Both the position numbers and the translations under genes were made by a program. A DNA stretch of 64,000 nt. Source: DAIOEK01 sp963708715. Lineage in GTDB: Bacteria > Chloroflexota > Anaerolineae > Anaerolineales > Anaerolineaceae. Below the pieces are notes generated by a model. The model did no database searches and was not told where the DNA came from. It saw only the letters and a list, made by a program, of their open reading frames with translations. Shown here piece by piece: positions 10,344 through 18,481 of this stretch (position 1 is the first letter of the stretch; the number at the start of each line of letters is the position of its first letter). The stretch covers positions 2,107,540-2,171,539 of the forward strand of contig CAVPSU010000001.1 in NCBI GenBank assembly GCA_963708715.1, read 5' to 3'.

Positions 10344-11707
10344 TTGAACAGTCTTCAAACTCACCCTTCTGTGATACTAGCCTGGGATCAGGCAAATAAT
10401 GAAGCATGGCGCTGTGGATCTTCCAATATAGAACCTTTGCATTTTTTGATTGGAGGTCTTCTGATTATTGATGGATTGTATGGAGCAAATTCCGATTGGA
10501 TAGACGAATCGTTGAGCTTATTACAGGAATTGCGAGATATTTCTAGTAAATGCCTGAATCTTCTTGAGCTAAACGAAGAAGAAGTGACAACACTACGACG
10601 AAAAATGCAAACAGTAATGCACCTCGAGAGATACCAAACACCAACAGGATTATTACACCGCAGCACGGCATCAAAGGAACTATTCCTTAATGCAAGCGAA
10701 ACGGCAATTCAGGAAGGAAATGATGTTCTTTCACTGAATCATCTAATTCAAGCGATCCTGAAATCCTTACCTGCTCGTCTTACCGAACTTCCTGTTTATT
10801 TAATGAAGTTGAAAACAAAAAAAGGAAAAACAAATCCACCAACACTTGCTCAATTAAAAAACGCGCTTGAAGCTAAAATAATGGGGGCAAAATGAATCCA
10901 TCGATCAAATAATCAAGGTTTTTGAAGGAATATTATCGGAAGTTACCGTACATAATAAATCAAATAAAGTATTACTGTTTTATGGACCCCCGGGTAGTGG
11001 AAAGCTTGTTGCAGCGAATGTCATTGCCGAAGAGTTTTTCCCTAGACGCAATCAAATACTAACAATTAATCTATTGGAATATAGTCAAGATGGAGGACTC
11101 AACTCGATTGAGAGATGCCTTACAAGAGTTTGTTAGGTATGAAAAAGATAGACCATTTCTTTCATTGTCTTCTGTTGAACTGCAAGGTGCGATATTGCTG
11201 AAAAATGTTGAAAGCGCATCTACTGTTGTCCAAAAGTTTGTAACAAAAATCCTTGAACACAATGATTACACTGATATTGATGAAAAAAGTGTGGTGTTCA
11301 GAAACTATATCATTATTCTGACGGCGAATAATAATGATGCTCAAAGTAATCAATTTACATCATTTAGCGCGTCTCGGTTTTGCCAATACTTTGTTAAATT
11401 TGAAAGTACTGATCTAGATTCATTTGATCAGTATTTTAATGAACTCTACTCACTATTAGAAGATGATTTGCTCAAAATTAATGTTCATATCTCAATAGAT
11501 GAATCTTCACGTATGAACACGATTTTATTCTTATCAGAGATAGCACGAGATAAACAAAGTTTTAATTATGTTTTTACTCGTGAAATAGTTGTACCTATCA
11601 AAAATTTTCTATCAAAAAATAAATCGGAAAATAAAATTGTAATGGTTTGGTCGCCTAAAGGATTAATTATTCGTAAAAACAAAACGGATAATAAATATAT
11701 GTCGTAG
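10344..11707 (+). pseudogene. ClpA/ClpB-like AAA+ protein (Clp_N plus one degenerate AAA domain), frameshifted
   Basis: 10344-10895 (TTG start, the only one in frame) resembles a Clp N domain (AWDQANNEAWRCGSSNIEPLHFLIGGLL) with its two repeats. Just after 10890, in another frame, comes a P-loop, LLFYGPPGSGKLVAANVIAE (about 10977). From 11090 there is a ClpB-like stretch (LLKNVESASTVVQKFVTKIL, VVFRNYIIILTANN). The Walker B acids appear degraded: VELQGAILLKN stands where VVLLDE is usual. At least two frame changes (10893, 11090). It is much shorter than ClpB (about 860 aa). A disaggregase partner for the Hsp70 is the natural inference. Confidence 0.6.
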
Positions 11708-11813
11708 TTTCCTTTGGAAATGATAATTCCTGAGATCCTTATTATTTACAGCCCACGATGATACTGCGATAATGAACCTCATTGGCAAGTTTATTTGAAA
11801 AAAGGTTTTTTTA

Positions 11814-12202
11814 ATGGGACAGACGGTTAAAGCTAAATGCCTTGAATGTAGTTGTCATTTCACATTGAACTCTGGTGGTGGAATTCTTTTTCCACCTCCT
11901 TCGATGTGAGAATTGTGGAAGCACAAAGTCAATCAGTTTTGAGGAACTGGGTGAGATTCATCTTCGCTATCTAAAAGGATTAAGTGGACCTTACTGCATC
12001 GCAAGCGCAACTCACGATAAGAATATTCAAGATAATGCACAAATTGAACCATTATCTAAGAGCGAATATGATAAACAAATTACGAATTCTTGCCGGAACG
12101 TGCAAGTGTGGTGGAAGGTTTACCTTCGACGCACCTCCTCGTTGTCCCAAATGTCGTTCAACGCGGATTTCGGAAGGTGATACAACCATATTCTATGACT
12201 GA
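11814..12202 (+). pseudogene. Zinc-ribbon protein, frameshifted
   Basis: From ATG 11814 the product carries CLECSC (Cys pair 1), then after a frame change near 11890 CENCGS (pair 2), and after a second change near 12085 CKCGG and CPKCRS, ending IFYD at 12202. Four Cys pairs suggest two zinc ribbons. It is the last gene of the chaperone/kinase operon. Function unknown. Confidence 0.55.
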
Positions 12203-12256
12203 AAATAATTAACGGATTGCAACATTTGTTACTTATTCTGGTATTAAAGTCTTGCG

Positions 12257-12547
12257 TTATCCTTGGAGTATTTTTATTACCTTTTCATATTCTTTCATTC
12301 GATTAAAGTCATTTTTTGGAGGATTAGGTATACGTTTCAAATTCATGTTGTCAGTAACATCAGCAATTTTAACTGCCCTAGCAATGGGATTAACGACTGC
12401 TCTTTTTGCTGCATCGGTACGCGATTCGCGCTTATATTTTGTCAATGCTCGAAGGGCTTCAATTATCTCTGACGAAAACCCTTCCTCTGACAATCTCTCA
12501 AATGTCCAATCTGTATCTTCAACAACATCGTGTAAGACAGCCGTAGT
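12257..12547 (-). pseudogene. HD-domain (RelA/SpoT-type) phosphohydrolase, C-terminal fragment
   Basis: The minus-strand frame reads AVLHDVVEDTDWTFERLSEE, then GFSSEIIEALRALTK and NPIARAVKIADVTDNMNL. The His-Asp pair in LHDVVEDT and the KIADVTDNM block are typical of HD phosphohydrolases related to (p)ppGpp hydrolases. The N-terminal third with the first metal-binding His is missing; an in-frame TAA sits at 12548-12550. Gene remnant, opposite in direction to its neighbours. Confidence 0.6.
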
Positions 12548-12806
12548 TTAGCTTTTATTTCCTCACTCGGTAGCTAGGTTGACCCAATTTCCCTTAGCCT
12601 GGAATTTGAAAGTAGAAGATCTCTCTAATTTGGTGAAGAACGTTTTTGATTGCCTGGAGTAAGGGGTGGGTATAATTAAGATAATGGGGCTTAAAAGGCA
12701 TCCCCATTATTCAAATATTTTTGACTAGTAATATTTCACAATTTATTAAGTTAGTTAGATAATATTTGCGACACACTATAGGACGTATAATCAAATTCAG
12801 CATTTT
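12548..12806. other. Intergenic: hairpin and promoter for the MBL gene
   Basis: A short inverted repeat (AATGGGG...CCCCATT) lies at about 12683-12709. TTGACT (12721-12726), 17 bp, TATTAA (12744-12749) is a plausible promoter for the gene starting at 12822. TATAAT also occurs at 12786-12791 without a good -35. Nothing else is evident. Confidence 0.4.
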
Positions 12807-12821
12807 TTGGAAAGAAATTTC

Positions 12822-14069
12822 ATGCGGGTATGTATTCATCGTGGAAGCAAACAAATAGGTGGAAGCTGTGTCGAAATTGAAACCCAGGGTCAACGGCTGC
12901 TTATTGATTTGGGCTTACCTCTGGATGCAGAAAAGAATAGTAGTCAGTACTTGCCTGAAATCTCCGGATTAGACGGCAGCGATCCATCTTTACTGGGTAT
13001 CCTTATTTCCCATCCGCACCTCGACCATTTCGGTTTACTCACACATATATCTTCGGCTATTCCCATCGGTATGGGTCCCGCTGCTCGCCGCATTCTGACT
13101 GCTGCCTCACCTTTCTTACCAGACAACTGGCCGGTTCCCTCTCAAGGATGGGATTACCAATCCGGGCAAAGTTTTGAGGTGGGTCCTTTTCGAATTACCC
13201 CCTTTCTTGTTGATCACTCTGCCTATGATGCCTACGCACTCTTAGTTGAGAGTGATGGGAAACGCCTCTTTTATAGCGGCGATCTTCGTGCTCATGGCCG
13301 TAAGGCAGTTCTGTTCGAGCACCTAGTTGCATATCCTCCTACGAATATAGATGCACTACTTGTGGAAGGATCTTCACTAGGAAGGCTCAATGATGACCAA
13401 CATTTTCCCACTGAGGCTGATATTGAGACACAACTTGTACAGGCTTTTTCCACTACCGAAGGTTTGGCGCTGGTTCATACCTCAGCACAAAATATCGATC
13501 GTGTCGTTTCTATCTTGCGTGCGTGCAAACGGACAGGCAGAAAATTAATCATTGATCTTTACACAGCTGCTATTCTAGAAGCAACCGGTAATCTTCATAT
13601 CCCGCAATCCAACTGGCCGGAGGTTGCGTTGTTCATCCCTCAAGCTCAACGCATCCAGATCAAAGAAAACGCCTGGTTTGACCTACTTAAACACCATGCA
13701 GCAAACCGTATTTTCATTGAGAATTTGCATGAGGCACAAAGCAAATCGACACTGCTTTTTCGCCCCCTGCATTGTATTGACCTCGAGAGGGGTAATTGTC
13801 TGAATGGAGCCACTTATATTTATTCTCAATGGGAAGGTTATTGGGAAAGAGATTCCTACAATAAGCTAAAAGAATGGTTGGAGCGAAATTCCATCCCAAA
13901 AATAAGTATCCATACATCAGGTCATGCCAGCCCTGGAGATTTAAAGAAAATCGTGGCAGCGATCAACCCACGCAAGGTGGTTCCAATCCATACCTTTTTC
14001 CCTGAACGATATAGTGAGTTATTCCAAAATGTGGAAGTGCATAATGATGGCGAGTGGTGGGAGGTATAA
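12822..14069 (+). CDS. Metallo-beta-lactamase-fold hydrolase, RNase J / CPSF-like
   Basis: 415 aa from ATG 12822 (GGAAAG upstream), intact. The MBL signature HPHLDH is at residues 64-69. Further ligands are H132 (FLVDHSAYD) and D154 (YSGDLRAHGRK). Late blocks IHTSGH and VVPIHTFFPERY resemble the beta-CASP/RNase J motifs that bind metal and RNA. Members of this group are 5' exo- or endoribonucleases, so a nucleic-acid hydrolase is likely. The next gene starts directly after its stop codon and encodes a PD-(D/E)xK nuclease-like protein. The pair sits among defence-like genes, so it may be a two-gene defence unit (inference). Confidence 0.75.
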   Translation: MRVCIHRGSKQIGGSCVEIETQGQRLLIDLGLPLDAEKNSSQYLPEISGLDGSDPSLLGILISHPHLDHFGLLTHISSAIPIGMGPAARRILTAASPFLPDNWPVPSQGWDYQSGQSFEVGPFRITPFLVDHSAYDAYALLVESDGKRLFYSGDLRAHGRKAVLFEHLVAYPPTNIDALLVEGSSLGRLNDDQHFPTEADIETQLVQAFSTTEGLALVHTSAQNIDRVVSILRACKRTGRKLIIDLYTAAILEATGNLHIPQSNWPEVALFIPQAQRIQIKENAWFDLLKHHAANRIFIENLHEAQSKSTLLFRPLHCIDLERGNCLNGATYIYSQWEGYWERDSYNKLKEWLERNSIPKISIHTSGHASPGDLKKIVAAINPRKVVPIHTFFPERYSELFQNVEVHNDGEWWEV

Positions 14070-14994
14070 ATGAGAAAGTTATCTGTTAAATTTATAGGCG
14101 ATCTTGTTAATTCCGACGGTGTGCTTCACCCAATCTTAACACGAGTAAAAAAAGACCATACATTAATGCTGGCAATTCGAGAAAATTTCATCAATATCTA
14201 CTATCGTGGTGGGAATATTCTCAATATCAAGGAGCACAACAAAGGTTTTTATCAAGCTTCATTCGATGATCAATACAATAAATCTGGGTTTCACATTCCT
14301 GATTCTCCAACTGAGATTAACCATCAAAACGATTCACAGAGTTGGATTGATTTATTCCCAAGCCGCAAGAATGTCATGGACGAATACTTCTCAACCTATG
14401 GCAAGGCAGAGAGAGAGTTTCAACAATTGATTGCTCGTGAAAATAACAATTCGACCATTTCGAATGAAAGTGAATATTTCGTTTCGGATATCGAAGTTAC
14501 TGAACCTTATGCTAGATTTGATATTATGGCCATCCGCTGGTTGGCCTCCCAGCGAAAAAACGGTAGTAACTGTAAAGTTGCCTTGATTGAGATGAAATAT
14601 GGTGATGGTGCACTTGGGGGTAGTGCTGGCTTGCTTAAACATCTCAAAGATATGGAAAAATTGGTCTCAAGTAAAGATAGTTACGCTAAACTAGTAGAAA
14701 CCATGGAAAGCCAATTTAACCAACTTGATGCACTTGGGATTGTTGAAATTTAATAAAGGTACAAGTAATGCAAAGGTAAAACTGAATGCTGACGAAAAGC
14801 CTGAAGTGATTTTTATCCTGGCCAACCACAATCCACGAAGTCCGAAGTTAAAAACGATACTCAGTGATCCTGAATTTGAAAAATATGCACAGTCACAGCT
14901 ATTTGATCTCAAATTTTATATGGCTAGTTTTGCCGGTTACGGACTGCATGCAAAATGTATGTATGATTTAGCCGAATTTCGGAAATTGTTATAA
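14070..14994 (+). pseudogene. PD-(D/E)xK nuclease-like protein, frameshifted near its C-terminus
   Basis: ATG 14070 directly abuts the stop of the MBL gene; GGGAGG lies 5-10 bp upstream. Residues 151-176 show the nuclease pattern: D151 in ARFDIMAIRW, then E174-x-K176 in ALIEMKYGDGA. After LDALGIV (about 14745) the frame must shift to read LKFNKGTSNAKVKLNADEKP, then VIFILANHNPRSPKL and MASFAGYGLHAKCMYDLAEF, ending 14994. That gives about 307 aa. It is probably cotranscribed with the MBL hydrolase. Target unknown. The frameshift may be real decay or an error. Confidence 0.6.
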
Positions 14995-15360
14995 GGTTCA
15001 TTTTGTCTGTAGTGACATCTAAATGCAGAACGATGTGCTGCACTAGATTACAATTTTTCTTTGCTCTTTTGCCACAGGTTAACCAGAGGGTCGAAATTTC
15101 ACCCTCTCCCACAACACCTGGACCGAATTGCATGTATGGTGTAAGTTCAGAACTCGCAGTCGGAGCTTAGAGCAAAAGAGGGGGGTTTTTCCATGCAATA
15201 TATTCTGCTTTACAATGTTTCTTTCACTTGTAAATTTCAAAATCAGAAAACTTCTCAAGAAATATCCGTAAATTTGCGGCAAGGTGGTGACAGAAATTGA
15301 TACACTATAGAAAGTTCCCTAAAATTCTTCGCCAATTGGACGTAAACAAAGGGATTTTTT
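14995..15360. other. Intergenic region without a recognisable gene
   Basis: Contains one inverted repeat, GAGGGT(cgaaattt)cACCCTC at about 15092-15112, with no T-run. The stretch 15317-15360 resembles 2410-2456 upstream of the chaperone operon (CTAAAAT(T)TCTTCGC-AATTG in both). No coding signal convinced me on either strand. Confidence 0.4.
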
Positions 15361-15389
15361 TTGATGTGGAATTCAGGAACTATTATAAT
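15361..15389 (+). promoter_or_regulatory. Strong sigma70-type promoter for the NYN gene
   Basis: TTGATG (15361-15366), 17 bp, TATAAT (15384-15389), followed by AGGAGAAGGC and ATG 15406, giving a very short 5' leader. Confidence 0.7.
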
Positions 15390-15405
15390 AAACAGGAGAA
15401 GGCAT

Positions 15406-16104
15406 ATGGATGTTATTATCTTCGTTGACAACTCAAACATTTTCATTGGCGGTAAAAATAAACACGGCAAGGAAGCACGGTTTTCGTATGAAAAATTCGC
15501 GAAAACTGTTTGCTGCGGCGACACATTGACTAAAAAGTGGATGTTCGGCTCAACCCCTCCGGGCAGAGATTCATTTTGGGACAATATGAAAGGTCACGGT
15601 TGGGAAGTGACGGCATTCGACCGTCCGTCCGGACGTGGCGAGAAACAAGTTGATACAACCATAGTTGCCGAGGGTGTTGATTTAATTGCACGTAGCATTA
15701 AATCTGGGCGTTTAGTGTTTGTCTCAGGTGATAAGGATTTCCTCCCGTTGGTTAACAAAGCAAAACAGTATAAATGGTCGGTAGAATTATGGGCGTATGA
15801 ACAAGATATGTCGCAAGAATTGTCAGTGGCGTGTGATTCTGTCAACTATTTAGACGACCACACCGAATTCCTGTTTTTCTCAAAGGAAGATGGTTCAACC
15901 GAAACTTATGATGAACGTCAAATGCGAATCGCGGTTGAGCGCGAAGAACGAGAAAAGCTGTTGGCTGAGCAACGAAAACGCTCTGAACAAGAAAGTATAA
16001 ATAATTCCACTGAAATTCCTTGGTGGAAACTTGCACTTGCTGGAGTGGGTACATTAGGAATTGGTGCATTGGTGGTAAAGATAATTCGGCGTCTCCCTAG
16101 ATAA
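15406..16104 (+). CDS. NYN-domain (PIN-like) ribonuclease with C-terminal membrane anchor
   Basis: 232 aa from ATG 15406 with an AGGAG site. The NYN/LabA-like fold is shown by VDNSNIFIGG (D8, N9), QVDTTI (D83) and FVSGDKDFLPL (D109, D111), the usual acidic metal site of this PIN-like RNase group. A charged, probably coiled-coil stretch follows (about 168-195, EREEREKLLAEQRKR), then one membrane helix (about 207-226, ALAGVGTLGIGALVV) and a basic tail. So the domain should lie in the cytoplasm, tethered to the membrane. It is followed 33 bp later by a small zinc-ribbon gene, probably cotranscribed. Function unknown; RNA decay or defence is plausible. Confidence 0.7.
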   Translation: MDVIIFVDNSNIFIGGKNKHGKEARFSYEKFAKTVCCGDTLTKKWMFGSTPPGRDSFWDNMKGHGWEVTAFDRPSGRGEKQVDTTIVAEGVDLIARSIKSGRLVFVSGDKDFLPLVNKAKQYKWSVELWAYEQDMSQELSVACDSVNYLDDHTEFLFFSKEDGSTETYDERQMRIAVEREEREKLLAEQRKRSEQESINNSTEIPWWKLALAGVGTLGIGALVVKIIRRLPR

Positions 16105-16137
16105 AGGGGTAATTTTTCAATAACGGAGGAAGAAAAA

Positions 16138-16464
16138 ATGAGCTCATTCGGTTCGGACGATGCGGGATGTGACTGGACTTGCGACGGTTGTAAAACCTTT
16201 ATGAACAGTCAGCCTGGTTTTACAGTATCAAATGGAGTTTGGACTTGTACAGAGTGCGGCTGCGTCAATGATGTTACATCTAATAATGTCAAGCATTATG
16301 GTGAGCGTCCTGTTACTGAGGCTCAGTTGAGATATATCGAGTATATTGAGTCATATGTAGGTGTGTCTTTTTATGGTAACACTCTTGAGGAAGCATCCGA
16401 CTTTATTGACCAATACAGAGACCTTTATCAAGCGAGACTCCATACACCGAAAAAGTATTTGTAA
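16138..16464 (+). CDS. Small zinc-ribbon protein
   Basis: 108 aa; the start follows GGAGGAAG. CDGC (15-18) and CTEC (36-39) could form a zinc ribbon, with CGC just after. The second half (PVTEAQLRYIEYIESYVGV) is a helical region of a kind seen in small zinc-ribbon proteins. It probably shares an operon with the NYN gene. No function can be assigned. Confidence 0.6.
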   Translation: MSSFGSDDAGCDWTCDGCKTFMNSQPGFTVSNGVWTCTECGCVNDVTSNNVKHYGERPVTEAQLRYIEYIESYVGVSFYGNTLEEASDFIDQYRDLYQARLHTPKKYL

Positions 16465-16542
16465 TCGTCCGTTACGATTGGCTATTAGAAATCATCTCAA
16501 AAATGGGTAAAATAGGTCAAACTCAACGAATGAGCTTGACCT

Positions 16543-16930
16543 ATGGAACTGACCGATGAATAATGGGCGTTCTTGGCACGGCTGATCCCGGTAAAAGAGC
16601 CACGAGAAGACGGCAAAGGGCGACCGCGGATTACAATCGAGACGTAATGAATGGGATTCTGTGAGTGCTTCGTACCGGGACTGCCTGGCAAGATCTGCCA
16701 GACCGATATCCGTCCCCAGCGACTTGCCATCGGCGCTTCCACGAATGGCAGCGAGAAAGAGTGCTAAAGAAGATCCTAACCTCGATGGCACTTTCGTGAG
16801 CGCCAAAAAAGGGGGCGGACCGTTGGAAAGACCAAGCGGGGCAAAGGTACGAAGATTATGGCAATGGCAGACCGTTTTGATCTTCCTAAGTGTTGGAATA
16901 TGTCTGGACAGCACCTGGTTGTACCAGATA
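16543..16930 (+). pseudogene. IS5-family-like transposase remnant
   Basis: From 16543: MELTDE-stop-WAFLARLIPV, then EPREDGKGRPRIT, the typical N-terminus of DUF4096/IS5-group transposases. Other frames give the later parts (GTFVSAKKGG about 16788; TKRGKGTKIMAMAD about 16835). Several stops and frame changes, and the C-terminal half is absent. A dead insertion-sequence fragment near the junction with the transfer operon. Confidence 0.65.
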
Positions 16931-16940
16931 TGGTGAACAA

Positions 16941-16972
16941 AAACAGCAGTTAAAAAATTACTGCCGCTGTTT
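16941..16972 (-). terminator. Terminator at the end of the transfer operon
   Basis: On the minus strand AAACAGC (16972-16966), a bulged ACT/AGT inner pairing and GCTGTTT (16947-16941) form a hairpin followed by TTG. It lies downstream of tadA and the HicB-like remnant. A weak T-run (TTTGTTTG) also follows on the plus strand. Confidence 0.45.
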
Positions 16973-16989
16973 TGTTTGCTGATATGCTT

Positions 16990-17110
16990 TTAGCAGCGAT
17001 TTCTGCTGAGCTTGTCGCTTGCCAACCGGTTCAGACTAACGTCCGACTCCGTTGCCTCCAATGCTAACTGCCGGTGGAGTTCAGGTATGTATATCCTTTT
17101 AACTAAATGA
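16990..17110 (-). pseudogene. HicB/CopG-like antitoxin C-terminal fragment
   Basis: The minus-strand frame ending at 16990 reads IYIPELHRQLALEATESD then VSLNRLASDKLS, the ribbon-helix-helix C-terminus seen in HicB-type antitoxins. The HicB N-terminal domain and any HicA partner are absent. The open frame runs back into the end of tadA in another frame, so this is a remnant fused to the operon's 3' end. Confidence 0.5.
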
Positions 17111-17132
17111 GGTGCCTTGAAAGGCGTGCGCT

Positions 17133-18437
17133 TCACCGTCCATCCAATAATAGCGAACGCAGTTCGCCCTCCTTCTCCCAATTTGGCTCCACTTCAGACG
17201 ATTCTTCCATATACCGGTAAATAGGTTCAAAGAACACATCGCCGTTTTTCAGATCCTTGGCGACATTTGAAATCGCGGTCACCCGCCGAACTTCGTGCCG
17301 GATACCTATCTGCACCAACAAATCCACTGCGTCGGAAATCATCTGATTGGCTTCATGCGGTTTTACCCCAGCATCTGCACCCATGACGGTTGCCAGACGG
17401 CGGGCAGCTTCACGCGGGCTGTCTGCATGGAAGGTGCAGGCTCCGCTGTGACCCGTCATCAAAGCCCGGAACAGACTCATGGCTGCTATCCCATCCCGTA
17501 CCTCGCCGATCACCAGGTAGTCGGGGGACATACGCATGGCATCATCCACCCCATCCGCCAGGGTGTACGGTCGAACATCCGTGCCAACCGCCTGCGGGCG
17601 GGCTTCGACAGTCTGTACGGTCGGACGGTCTACCCAGATTTCCTCCGGATCTTCGATCTTCACGATGCGCCAGATTGACGGCAAGAAATTACACAAAGCA
17701 CTGAGCAGCGTGGTCTTTCCGGTACGGGTTCCACCAGAGATTAAAATTCGATTACCCTCTTCCATCGCCTGTCGAAGAAGATCCATCATCTCGGAACTCA
17801 TCATTCCACGTTCCAATAACCATTCTGGTTTGACCGGTTTTTGCTCATACAGGCGAATATTGATAGATGGATTGCGACCTGGAGGAGCAATTACCGGGTG
17901 GAGGGCTTTGATGCGCCCGCCACCCGGATTGTGCAGCGTTGCCGGCAGCTTGGCATTAATACTGGGGTTGGTTTCATTCAGCGTCTTGTTTTGCGGTCCG
18001 ATCAGACGATCCAGCACCCGCCAGATCTCGCCCGCCCCAGGATGCAGGTCAATTGATTCCCAACGCACAGAACCTTTAAGCATGATTTGCAGCAGCCCGC
18101 TCGAATAAATCGTGATTTCCGAGATATCCGTGCGCGCCGGCGGCAAAAGTAAATCCAGGAAACCCAATCCTAGAATGCGCCGGGTGAGTTCTTCGGCGAT
18201 TGCGCCTTCCTGTTGGACACCTGGACGACAGTTGCGCTTGCGTAAAGCAGCAGAAATTTGTGCCTCAACCCGCTCCCGGATGCGTTGCCGGTCGGTGTCA
18301 CTCGGACCTTGCAACACGGTAGTGGGAAACTCGTGGTTGATCTGATCGATCACTTCATTAAACACCTCGGATCGGGTGGTTTCATCCAGGTTATTTACAT
18401 TAGTGGCTGTGTCGTACAAACCCAAAATCCCAGGCAT
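17133..18437 (-). CDS. tadA: TadA/CpaF-type secretion ATPase (VirB11/GspE superfamily)
   Basis: 434 aa from ATG 18437 with GGAGGAG 4 bp upstream. An N-terminal helical part (20-95) precedes the PAS-like and RecA-like domains. Walker A is GGTRTGKT (235-242), then the acidic region EDPEEIW, Walker B-type LVIGEVRDG and the His-containing HSGACTFHADSP. In Tad systems this hexameric ATPase powers pilus assembly and retraction at the inner membrane. It is the last complete gene of the 27.5-17.1 kb operon; its usual downstream partners tadB and tadC sit separately at 2202-460. No defect seen. Confidence 0.85.
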   Translation of the reverse strand: MPGILGLYDTATNVNNLDETTRSEVFNEVIDQINHEFPTTVLQGPSDTDRQRIRERVEAQISAALRKRNCRPGVQQEGAIAEELTRRILGLGFLDLLLPPARTDISEITIYSSGLLQIMLKGSVRWESIDLHPGAGEIWRVLDRLIGPQNKTLNETNPSINAKLPATLHNPGGGRIKALHPVIAPPGRNPSINIRLYEQKPVKPEWLLERGMMSSEMMDLLRQAMEEGNRILISGGTRTGKTTLLSALCNFLPSIWRIVKIEDPEEIWVDRPTVQTVEARPQAVGTDVRPYTLADGVDDAMRMSPDYLVIGEVRDGIAAMSLFRALMTGHSGACTFHADSPREAARRLATVMGADAGVKPHEANQMISDAVDLLVQIGIRHEVRRVTAISNVAKDLKNGDVFFEPIYRYMEESSEVEPNWEKEGELRSLLLDGR

Positions 18438-18481
18438 GTCACTCCTCCAATTTTTAGAAACTTCTCTGTCTCAAAAGATGC

